Part shown: piece after piece, positions 18,259-26,103 of the stretch
How the letters are laid out: each line of letters begins with the position of its first letter
Numbering within the stretch: position 1 is the first letter of the stretch
Source: Glo-17 sp964637835
Lineage (GTDB): Bacteria > Krumholzibacteriota > Krumholzibacteriia > LZORAL124-64-63
Direction: 5' to 3'
Length of the DNA stretch: 64,000 nucleotides
NCBI GenBank assembly: GCA_964637835.1
Contig: CAZWYF010000006.1
Location: 62,001-126,000 of the forward strand
Program-made: the position numbers and the translations under genes
The notes under the pieces: generated by a model
What the model saw: only the letters and a program-made list of their open reading frames with translations
Database searches by the model: none
What the model was told of the DNA's origin: nothing

Positions 18259-19550
18259 TCAGCGGGGTGATCCGCCGGGTCCATGGGCCGGGACGTCGAT
18301 CTCCCGGCCGTCGGCGGCGCGACGGAGCCGGTCGGCCAGGGCGTGACCGAGGCCGGTGCGCTCGAACTGCCGCACGATCACCACGTCCACCGCGCGTTCG
18401 TCGAGCGAGCGCAGGATGGCGAAGAGGTCGTGCGCGATACGGTCCAGATCGTCGCCCAGCCGGATCACCTCGGCGTCCAGCGCGCCGAGGCGATCGGCTT
18501 CCGCCGACCTGACCAGCACCGCCACGCGCTCCCCCGCCGCCCGCCGGGCCTGAGCCGCCGCGCGCATGGCGTCCAGCACCCGTCCTGGATCGGCCCCCGT
18601 GTAGAGCAGGACCTCGGCATCGGGCGCGTAGTGCCGGGCGAGCAGGCCGGGCGAGGCCAGAGGTGCACCGGGCGAGGCCAGAGGTGCACCGGGCGCCGCG
18701 CNNNNNNNNNNNNNNNNNNNNNNNNNNNNNNNNNNNNNNNNNNNNNNNNNNNNNNNNNNNNNNNNNNNNNNNNNNNNNNNNNNNNNNNNNNNNNNNNNNN
18801 NCCGGGCGAGGCCAGAGGTGCACCGGGCGAGGCCAGAGGTGCACCGGGCGCCGCGCCCGCCGCCGCGCCCGCCGCCGCGCCCGCCGGATGCTGATCGCCG
18901 CTCCCGTCGCGAAGGTCGGGCACGTGCGCTCGCAACGCCTCGAGCGTGATCCCACCCGGGCGCAGCAGGACCGGCGGCGTCCGCGTCAGGTCGATCACGG
19001 TGGACTCCACCCCGATGGGCGTGGCGCCGCCGTCGAGCACCACGTCCACGTGGCCGCGCAGGTCGGCCAGGACGTGGGCCGCGGTGGTGGGGCTGGGACG
19101 GGTGGAACGGTTGGCGCTCGGGGCCACCACCGGCAGGCCCGCCGCGCGGATCAGCGCCCGGGCCACCGGGTGCGCCGGCATGCGGACGGCGACCGTGGGG
19201 CCGCCGGCGGTGACGCTGGCCGGCACCTGCGGCTGCCGCGGCAGGACCAGGGTCAGCGGGCCGGGCCAGAAGGCCGCGGCCAGCTGGCCCGCCAGTTCGG
19301 GAACGTCGCAGGCGACTCGCGCCAGCATCTCCTGGTCGGCGAGGTGGACGATCAGCGGGTTGTGCGCCGGGCGCCCCTTGGCGCTGAAGATGCGCGCGAC
19401 GGCGTCCGCAGCCAGGGCGTGGGCCCCCAGGCCGTAGACCGTCTCGGTGGGGAACGCCACCAGCCCGCCCCGCCGCAGCACGGCGGCGGCGGCCCCGATG
19501 GCGTCGGGGTCGCTGGCGTCGTGGACGGTGGTCTCGACGGAGTAGCGCAC
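18259..19550 (-). CDS. tsaC: L-threonylcarbamoyladenylate synthase, Sua5 type (spans an N gap)
   Basis: Makes threonylcarbamoyl-AMP from Thr, bicarbonate and ATP for tRNA t6A modification. A GTG start at 19550 follows GGGGAGAGG. The YrdC domain shows PTETVYGLG, SAKGRPAHNPLIVHL and the PSANRS segment. The C-terminal Sua5 domain starts at LARHYAPDAEVLLYTG. The two halves lie in different frames around 100 N, but the 55 bases on each side of the gap are identical. Removing the gap and one copy gives 1,137 bases, a single 378-residue frame. The linker carries a PGAPLAS heptad repeat. It follows pcrA on the same strand. Confidence 0.93.
18647..18856. repeat. 21-bp coding tandem repeat duplicated across the gap
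   Basis: Two 21-bp units (CCGGGCGAGGCCAGAGGTGC plus A) and the following CCGGGCGCCGCGC make a 55-base block at 18647-18701. The identical block reappears at 18802-18856, directly after the N run. The unit encodes the heptad PGAPLAS in the Sua5 linker. True copy number is unknown because the assembly broke here. Confidence 0.92.
18702..18801. other. Assembly gap (100 N) inside tsaC
   Basis: Exactly 100 N flanked by identical 55-base ends. The gap is most simply read as two contig ends that overlap by 55 bases and were scaffolded instead of merged. It should not be read as missing or inserted sequence in the gene. Confidence 0.95.
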
Positions 19551-19658
19551 GGTCGTCCTCTCCCCGGCCCGGGCAGGTGATCGTTGCCGCGGCCGCCATG
19601 AATATGGACCTTCACGCGGAAAGAGCGCCAGGCCGAACCGCGGTCAGCGCCTGGACCG

Positions 19659-22133
19659 TCAGTCGACGGGTACCAGCCGCGCGATCCGCGGCAGGATGTG
19701 CTTGCGGCCGTGGTCGGGGAAATCGACGGTCACGGTGAGGTCCGCACCGGCGCCCTCCACCCGCACCACGATACCCGCACCGAAGCTGGCGTGGGCGACG
19801 GTCTGCCCCTCGTAGAACGGCGTGGCCTGGGCCACGTCCTCGTCCCAGCCGGCGGTCCCGCCCGGACCGCCGCCCGGATCGCCACCGGCGCCGCCACCCG
19901 GACCGCCGCCGGCGCCGGGGCCGGACGCCCCGGCCGCTCCCGGACGACCCCGCCGCCGGCGCGCCAGGCTGGCGGCGCTGAACCGGTCCGGATCGGCGGC
20001 CTCGCCGGCCCCACGCCGGCGCGGCGTCTGCGGCATGCCCCCGGCCTGCCCGGCCACCGCGCGCCGGGCCCGCCCCATCGCTCCGCCCGACGCCGCCGAG
20101 CCCGACGCCGGCGAACCCGACGCCGGCGAACCCGACGCCCGCGAACCCGACGCCCGCGCGTCGCCGAACAGCGTGCGGGCCACCGGCTGCTGCCAGCCGT
20201 GGTCGATCTCGCGGCGCTCGCAGACGTCGTCCGGGACCTCGTCCAGGAAGCGCGAGGGCAGGGTGTCCTCGTAGGCGCCGAAGCGGCGGCGGCGCGAGGC
20301 ATGCAGCAGGTGGAGCCGCTGCCGGGCCCGCGTGACCGCCACGTAGAAGAGGCGGCGTTCCTCCTCCACGCCGGCCTCGGTATCGCTGCTGGTGATGTGC
20401 GGCAGCAGCGCGTCCTCGCAGCCGGTGAGGATCACCACCGGGAACTCCAGACCCTTGGCCGTGTGCACGGTCATCAGCCGGACGGCGCCCTCGCCGTCCT
20501 GGATGGTGTCCTGGTCGGCCACCAGCGCGGTCTGCTCGAGGAACTGCGCCAGGGTGCCGCCGTCGCTGGCCTCGTGGAAGGAGAAAGCGCCGTTGACCAG
20601 CTCGGCCACGTTCTCCATGCGGCCGGCCGCCGTGTCGGGCTCGTCGTGGTGCAGGAAGGCCTCGTAGTCGATGTCGGCGATGATCCGCTGCAGCAGCTCG
20701 GGCACCGGCAGGCCGTCCGCCGCCGCACGCCGCCAGCCCAGGAGCTGCTCGAGGAAGCCGTGCACGCGCTTGCTGGCCGCGCCGCCGAGGGCGGCCTGCA
20801 GCAGGTCCGGCCGCTCCACCAGGTCGCCGGTGGCCAGGGTGTGCTCCCGGGCGCAGGCCAGCAGCCGCGCCACGGTGGTCTGGCCGATCTTGCGCTTCGG
20901 CTGGTTGATCACCCGGGCGAGGGAGATCTCGTCGGCGGGATTGGCGGTGAGCTTGAGGTAGGCCAGCAGGTCGCGGATCTCGCGCCGCTCGTAGAACTGG
21001 ACGCTGCCCACCACCTGGTGGGCGACGCGCGCGCGCCGCAGCGCGTCCTCGAGCAGGCGCGACTGGGCGTTGGTGCGGTAGAGCACGGTGACGTCGCCAC
21101 GCGAGAGGCCGCGCCCCTGCTCCTGCTGGACGATCTCCACCACCCGCGCGGCCTCGTCCTCGGCGTCCAGGTGCTGCTCCACCGAGAGCAGGTCGCCCTG
21201 GCCGGCCTCCGTCCAGAGGTTCTTCCCCTTGCGGCGCCTGTTGTGCGCGATGACGGCGTTGGCCGCATCGAGGATGTTGCCGACGGAGCGGTAGTTCTGC
21301 TCCAGGCGGTAGGTGCGCGCGCCGGGGAAGAACTCGTCGAAGTCGAGCATGTTCTCCACCCGGGCGCCGCGCCAGCCGTAGATGGACTGGTCGTCGTCGC
21401 CCACCACGAAGACGTTGCCGTGCCGGCAGCTGAGCAGCTTGACCAGCAGCAGCTGCAGCTCGTTGGTGTCCTGGAACTCGTCCACCAGGACGTGGCGGAA
21501 CTTGCCCGCGTACTCGTCGCGGACGTCCTCGCAGCTCTCCAGCAGGTGGACGGTCTCGAGGATGAGGTCGTCGAAGTCCACGGCGCGGTTGGCGCGCAGG
21601 GCCTCCTGGTAGCCGCGATAGAGCTTCGCGTGGATCTCCTCCACGTAGGTGGTGGCCGCGGCGGCGGCCTGCGTGGGATCGAGGTCCTCGTTCTTCCAGC
21701 CGCTGACGGCCGCGCGGACGCCGGAGATGCCGAATTGCCTGGGATCCACCTTCTGATCCGCCAGGACGGTCTTCAGCAGGCGCTTCTGGTCGTCGGCGTC
21801 GAAGATGGCGAAGTCACAGGGCAGCCCCAGGCGGTCGGCGTGCCGGCGCAGGATGCGCGCGCCGGTGGCGTGGAAGGTCCCGATCCAGAACGGCGCCTGG
21901 CCCTCGCCCACCTGCCGCGCCACGCGCTCCTTCATCTCCCGGGCGGCCTTGTTGGTGAAGGTGTAGGCCAGGACCTGCGAGGGCCAGACGCCCTGCTCCA
22001 GCAGCCAGGCGATGCGGGTGGTCAGCACGCGGGTCTTGCCGCTGCCGGCGCCGGCCACCACCAGCACCGGCCCGTCCGGAGCGGTGACGGCCTCGCGCTG
22101 GGCGGGATTGAGGTCCTGGAGCAGGTCGGTCAC
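19659..22133 (-). CDS. pcrA: UvrD/PcrA-family superfamily-1 DNA helicase
   Basis: A 3'-5' helicase used in excision repair, recombination control and rolling-circle replication. All SF1A motifs are present: Q motif LNPAQREAV, Walker A GAGSGKT (about 28-34), motif Ia TFTNKAAREM, motif II VDEFQDTN, motif III GDDDQSIYGWRGA, motif IV YRTNAQSR, motif V VHTAKGLEF, motif VI YVAVTRARQRL. The tail has an ASGSP repeat, a Gly-rich stretch, and then a C-terminal Tudor-like segment (VAHASFGAGIVV...HILPRIARLVPVD) of the type that binds RNA polymerase in Bacillus PcrA. tsaC follows on the same strand, with the two coding regions separated by 108 bases. Confidence 0.95.
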   Translation of the reverse strand: MTDLLQDLNPAQREAVTAPDGPVLVVAGAGSGKTRVLTTRIAWLLEQGVWPSQVLAYTFTNKAAREMKERVARQVGEGQAPFWIGTFHATGARILRRHADRLGLPCDFAIFDADDQKRLLKTVLADQKVDPRQFGISGVRAAVSGWKNEDLDPTQAAAAATTYVEEIHAKLYRGYQEALRANRAVDFDDLILETVHLLESCEDVRDEYAGKFRHVLVDEFQDTNELQLLLVKLLSCRHGNVFVVGDDDQSIYGWRGARVENMLDFDEFFPGARTYRLEQNYRSVGNILDAANAVIAHNRRRKGKNLWTEAGQGDLLSVEQHLDAEDEAARVVEIVQQEQGRGLSRGDVTVLYRTNAQSRLLEDALRRARVAHQVVGSVQFYERREIRDLLAYLKLTANPADEISLARVINQPKRKIGQTTVARLLACAREHTLATGDLVERPDLLQAALGGAASKRVHGFLEQLLGWRRAAADGLPVPELLQRIIADIDYEAFLHHDEPDTAAGRMENVAELVNGAFSFHEASDGGTLAQFLEQTALVADQDTIQDGEGAVRLMTVHTAKGLEFPVVILTGCEDALLPHITSSDTEAGVEEERRLFYVAVTRARQRLHLLHASRRRRFGAYEDTLPSRFLDEVPDDVCERREIDHGWQQPVARTLFGDARASGSRASGSPASGSPASGSAASGGAMGRARRAVAGQAGGMPQTPRRRGAGEAADPDRFSAASLARRRRGRPGAAGASGPGAGGGPGGGAGGDPGGGPGGTAGWDEDVAQATPFYEGQTVAHASFGAGIVVRVEGAGADLTVTVDFPDHGRKHILPRIARLVPVD
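20086..20160. repeat. 15-bp coding tandem repeat in pcrA tail
   Basis: Five 15-bp units of CCCGACGCCGGCGAA type, in frame, encode an ASGSP-type pentapeptide repeat in the disordered linker between the helicase core and the C-terminal domain of PcrA. The middle units are identical or differ by one base. Confidence 0.88.
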
Positions 22134-22330
22134 GGGCAGATCCTTCTGCGTCGGGATGAGTGGCGAAAGGCGGCGCTGAGCCTGGTAGGATAGCGGCGCC
22201 AGGCGGCGGGGTCAAACCGCCCGGGAACTCCGGACGGCCACGGTCGTTTCTCCCCGGATCCCGCGGTCGCACCGGCCCGCAGAGGCCGCCCCATCACTCG
22301 CCAGCACCGGAATGAACCCGCAAGGACGCC

Positions 22331-22876
22331 ATGGGACCCAGCCGACTGAACCGCAAGATCCACATCTGGACCACGGCCGTGGTCGCCCTGCCGGTGCTCG
22401 TGGTGATCCTCTCGGGCCTGGTGCTCCAGGTGAAGAAGCAGTGGGACTGGGTGCAGCCGCCCACCCAGCGCGGGACCGGCACCGAGCCCGTCCTCGAGCT
22501 GCCCGACATCCTCGACGTGGCCTCGCGCGTGCCGGGAGCGGGCATCGATGGCTGGCCGGACATCGACCGCCTGGACGTGCGTCCCGGCCGCGGCCTGGTC
22601 AAGGTGCGGCCCGTCGACGGTCCCGAGATCCAGATCGACCTCGGCACGGGCGCGGTGCTGCAGGTGGCCGAGCGCCGGTCCGACCTCATCGAGTCCCTGC
22701 ACGACGGGACCTTCTTCGGCGGCGACGTCGGCAAGCTGGGGATCTTCCTGCCCAGCGGCATCGCCCTGTTGATCCTCTGGGGGACCGGGCTCTGGCTGCT
22801 GTGGGCGCCGGTCCTGCGCCGCCGCCGGCGGTCCGGCGCCCGCCGCGACCCCGCCGACCCCGGCGACGCGGCCTAG
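22331..22876 (+). CDS. PepSY-like small membrane protein
   Basis: A 181-residue protein with two membrane helices: the N-terminal one after RKIHIW (residues about 12-34) and one near 137-158, ending in an Arg-rich tail. RKIHIWTTAVVALPVLVVILSG and the QVKKQWDWVQP that follows match the start of PepSY-associated membrane proteins, which often act with heme- or iron-related membrane reductases. The central part (about 60-120) could be a degenerate PepSY domain in the periplasm. Function is not known. AAGGA precedes the ATG. Its stop overlaps the stop of the convergent gene in a shared CTAG. Confidence 0.75.
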   Translation: MGPSRLNRKIHIWTTAVVALPVLVVILSGLVLQVKKQWDWVQPPTQRGTGTEPVLELPDILDVASRVPGAGIDGWPDIDRLDVRPGRGLVKVRPVDGPEIQIDLGTGAVLQVAERRSDLIESLHDGTFFGGDVGKLGIFLPSGIALLILWGTGLWLLWAPVLRRRRRSGARRDPADPGDAA

Positions 22877-25800
22877 AAGTTCGGCCCGATGGAGAAGTGG
22901 AACCTGCTGCCCTGGATCCGCCGCAGGTCGGTGCGCCAGGCCCAGTCGAACTTCAGCGGCAGCCCCAGGAAGTTGGCCCGCAGGCCCAGGCCCCAGTCGC
23001 CCCGCAGGTCGCGCAGCCCCCACTCCCCGGCCGCGTTGTCGCCCACGAGCTGGATGTCGCCGCTCCAGGCCGCCCCCGCGTCGAAGAACACGGCGCCGCC
23101 GATGCCGGTCAGCCCCCACTGGCCGGGCCAGCCGAAGATCAGGTAGTCGACGAAGGGCACGCGGTACTCCAGCTGCATGAGCGCCAGCTTGTTGCCGGCC
23201 AGGTTGTCGACGGTCTGGAAGTCGTGGTAGCGGTAGCCGCGCAGGGTCCACGGCCCGCCGATCACGAAGGCCCGCGGATCCTCGCCACCGGAGTGCGCGT
23301 AGGTCAGGTGCAGCGCCAGGGACGACCGCCGCGACGGTTGCCAGTACTTCCGCAGGTCGCCCACCACGTTCCAGCGATCGAGGCTGCTCCCGGACAGCGG
23401 CAGGCCCCGGGCCACCGACAGCGACCAGCGGCTGCCCTGCACCGGGCCGTGCAGACCGTAGAGGGCGTTGTCGTGCACCACGGCCAGCGTGGGCTGCAGC
23501 AGGCGGTTGCGGCGCTCGCTCTGCGGTACCAGGAAGCCCTGCGGGTCGAAGTCGTAGATGGTGCGGTCGCTGTTGAGGACCTGCAGGTCCAGGTCGAGGC
23601 GGCGGAACGTCGACAGCGGGTAGCTCGCGCGGCCGAAGAACCCGTAGTTCTTCTCCTTGAACAGGGTGTCCTCGGTGAGCAGCTCGCCCACGCTGGTGAG
23701 CGCGGAGTTGTAGTAGTTGTTGTAGAGGAACACGCCGAAGCTCAGGTCCAGGCGCCGCTTGAGGTAGGTGTACGTGGCGCCCAGGTCGCTGTTGTCCACC
23801 GCGCCGTAGAAGTTCAGCAACAGGTCGATGCGGCGGTCGCCGAGGTCGTCGGTCAGGGTGATGAGGTTGGCGAAGCCCAGGCCGCCGGCCTGCGTCCAGT
23901 AGACCGCGCCGCCGGCGCCGGCCCGCGAGGCGTCCACGCGGAAGCTGGGATCGTAGTCCTCCACCAGCCCGATGCGGTCGGGGTCGATGCGCACGGTGTC
24001 GGGGGGGCCGGCGCGGGTGACGAGCTGTGGCGGGGCGGCCACCACCGGCCGCGGCGGCTCGCCCCCGGGCTCGCGGCGGGACCACGCGCCATGGAACTGG
24101 TCGGCGGCGTAGAGGTCGTAGCCGCCGGCGTGGAAGGCGCTGAAGACCAGGCGGTCGCTCGCCGCGCTGTAGCCGAGGTGCTGGATGCCGCCCAGGACGT
24201 TGGTCACGCGCCGGTCGCCGGCCACCGCGGTGGCGGTGGAATCGAGGTGCACGAGGGCCAGGTTGTCGATGCCGTCGTGGCCATCCACCACGGCGAGGGT
24301 GTTCCGGTCGATCCAGACGGGATCGCGGCGGCGGTCCCGCGGCTCGTACAGGCGATGCCGGGCGCCGTCGCGCAGGTCCAGCAGGTCCACCGCCGGCGGC
24401 GGCGCGGTGCGGCTGGTGTCGCCGGCGGCCTCGCCCACGTGGTGGGCGTCCAGCAGGCGCTTGCGGCCATCCGGCAGCAGCTCGAAGGTGAACTCCACCG
24501 CGGCCTGGGGATTGAAGCCGAAGGCCAGGCGCGTGCCGTCCGGCGACCATCGCGGCGCGCCCTCGTCGCCGGCGTCGTCGGTGACGCGCATCAGGCGCGC
24601 ACCGTCGGCGAGGACCCGTGGCGACTCGTGGGCCACTGACACCACGCCCAGGCTGTCCAGGGCCCCGGGCGCCATCTCCAGCAGGTAGAGGTCGGTGCGG
24701 CCACGCTCGGTGCCCACCAGGGCCACCAGGCCGCCGTCGGGCGACCACGCCGGATTGGCGGCCACGTCCAGGCCCAGCTCCCAGCGGCGGGTCTCCTCCC
24801 CGGTCTCGACGTCCAGGGTGTGCAGGGTCTCGGTGTTGCCGCTCTTGGCCACCAGGATGATCTCCCGCCCGTCGGGCGACCAGTCCAGGCCGCTGCGGAA
24901 GCTGTGGAAGCTCTCGAAGCGGCTGCCGCGCATGCTGCGGCCCAGGCGGCGGATTTCCCGGCCGTCGATGGCCGACAGCAGGTAGAGGTCGATCAGCCCC
25001 TCGCGGTCGGTGAAGCAGACCAGCAGGTCGCCGTCGGGATTGAGCGCGGGACGACCGTGGAAGCTGGCCCGGTCGCGATCGAGGCCGGTCAGCGGCCGGG
25101 CGATGTCCTCCATCTGCTCGAGGTCGTTGTAATGGGGCCAGTAGCGGCGGCGCAGGTGCTGCTGATAGAGGCGATTGAAGGCCTCCATGTCCAGGCCGTA
25201 GACCAGGGCGAGGGCGCGCTCGACGCTGCGGACGCGGCCCACGGTGCGCCAGAACCGGTTGAGCTTCTCCGGGCCGTAACGCTCGGACAGCAGCCGCATC
25301 GCCGCCTGGCCCTGCTTGTAGACCATGTAGCCGCCCACGTACTGCAGGGGCTGCAGGTAGTCGTTGATGGTCGCATCGCGGATCACCATGTCCGCCTGCG
25401 GGTCCCAGCCCGAGCTGAGCCACTCGGCCACGCCCTCGGCGAACCACAGCGGGATCCGGAAGAAGGTGTTGCGGCCGAGGTCGGCGCTGCGCGCCCCGAA
25501 GGCCATGTCGAACATGAAGACGTGGACCAGCTCGTGGCGGATGACGTGCACGAAGTCCTCGTGCGAACCGTTGTAGGGCAGCACCACCCGGTTGCGGAAG
25601 GGCTCGGAGAAGCCGCCGGTGCCCTCGCCGATGAGCCAGGGCGCGATGTTGGTCTGGGCGAACTCCGCGTGGCTGCTGTAGAGGATGAACGGCACGCGGA
25701 AGGGCAGGTCGCGGTCCAGGCGGTCGGCGTACTCCTTGTAGGCGCGCTCGGCGACGATCGCCGCGCGGACGGCCAGTTCCTCGGCCCCGTCGTGGAAGTG

Positions 25801-26103
25801 CAGATCGAAGTGCGGGGTGGTCAGCACCTGCCACTGCAGGTCACGGGTCTGCACCTTGTTCTTGCCGTACATCTGGGCCCGGGCGTCGCCAGGGACCGCG
25901 GCGGCCAGCACGAGCGCCAGCACGGCGAGCGCAGCGAGCGCGGCCGGCCCAGCGAGCGCGGCCGGCGCGGTCGCGGCGGCCGGCCAGGCCGGTCGGCCGG
26001 CGGCGAGCCAGGCCGGTCGGCCGGCGGCGAGCCGGCAGGCCCGCGCGATGGCGCGGCGGCTAGTACTCGAAGCGGTACTTGAGATCGAGGTTGTACGTCG
26101 CAT
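22873..26103 (-). CDS. Hybrid outer-membrane protein: HEXXH peptidase, propeller and beta-barrel
   Basis: A 1,076-residue protein with three parts. After a repeat-rich signal region (about 1-76) comes a peptidase-MA-like domain with HELVH (His190, Glu191, His194) and a later Glu in FAEGVAEW. Then comes a PD40/TolB-like propeller (about 330-640; WSPDGREIILV, WSPDGTRLAFG). The C-terminal 350 residues look like an Omp85/surface-antigen barrel, with the lid-lock-like TLRGYRYHD and a final aromatic strand FHFSIGPNF. It follows tamB, its start overlapping the tamB stop by 44 bases, so translation is probably coupled. A role in envelope protein handling is an inference from position. Confidence 0.85.
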   Translation of the reverse strand: MRRTTSISSTASSTSRRAIARACRLAAGRPAWLAAGRPAWPAAATAPAALAGPAALAALAVLALVLAAAVPGDARAQMYGKNKVQTRDLQWQVLTTPHFDLHFHDGAEELAVRAAIVAERAYKEYADRLDRDLPFRVPFILYSSHAEFAQTNIAPWLIGEGTGGFSEPFRNRVVLPYNGSHEDFVHVIRHELVHVFMFDMAFGARSADLGRNTFFRIPLWFAEGVAEWLSSGWDPQADMVIRDATINDYLQPLQYVGGYMVYKQGQAAMRLLSERYGPEKLNRFWRTVGRVRSVERALALVYGLDMEAFNRLYQQHLRRRYWPHYNDLEQMEDIARPLTGLDRDRASFHGRPALNPDGDLLVCFTDREGLIDLYLLSAIDGREIRRLGRSMRGSRFESFHSFRSGLDWSPDGREIILVAKSGNTETLHTLDVETGEETRRWELGLDVAANPAWSPDGGLVALVGTERGRTDLYLLEMAPGALDSLGVVSVAHESPRVLADGARLMRVTDDAGDEGAPRWSPDGTRLAFGFNPQAAVEFTFELLPDGRKRLLDAHHVGEAAGDTSRTAPPPAVDLLDLRDGARHRLYEPRDRRRDPVWIDRNTLAVVDGHDGIDNLALVHLDSTATAVAGDRRVTNVLGGIQHLGYSAASDRLVFSAFHAGGYDLYAADQFHGAWSRREPGGEPPRPVVAAPPQLVTRAGPPDTVRIDPDRIGLVEDYDPSFRVDASRAGAGGAVYWTQAGGLGFANLITLTDDLGDRRIDLLLNFYGAVDNSDLGATYTYLKRRLDLSFGVFLYNNYYNSALTSVGELLTEDTLFKEKNYGFFGRASYPLSTFRRLDLDLQVLNSDRTIYDFDPQGFLVPQSERRNRLLQPTLAVVHDNALYGLHGPVQGSRWSLSVARGLPLSGSSLDRWNVVGDLRKYWQPSRRSSLALHLTYAHSGGEDPRAFVIGGPWTLRGYRYHDFQTVDNLAGNKLALMQLEYRVPFVDYLIFGWPGQWGLTGIGGAVFFDAGAAWSGDIQLVGDNAAGEWGLRDLRGDWGLGLRANFLGLPLKFDWAWRTDLRRIQGSRFHFSIGPNF

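Noticed and set aside
18259..19550. tsaC as a frameshifted pseudogene
   Set aside because: The frame change is fully explained by the 100 N plus a duplicated 55-base contig end; all domain motifs are intact after merging.
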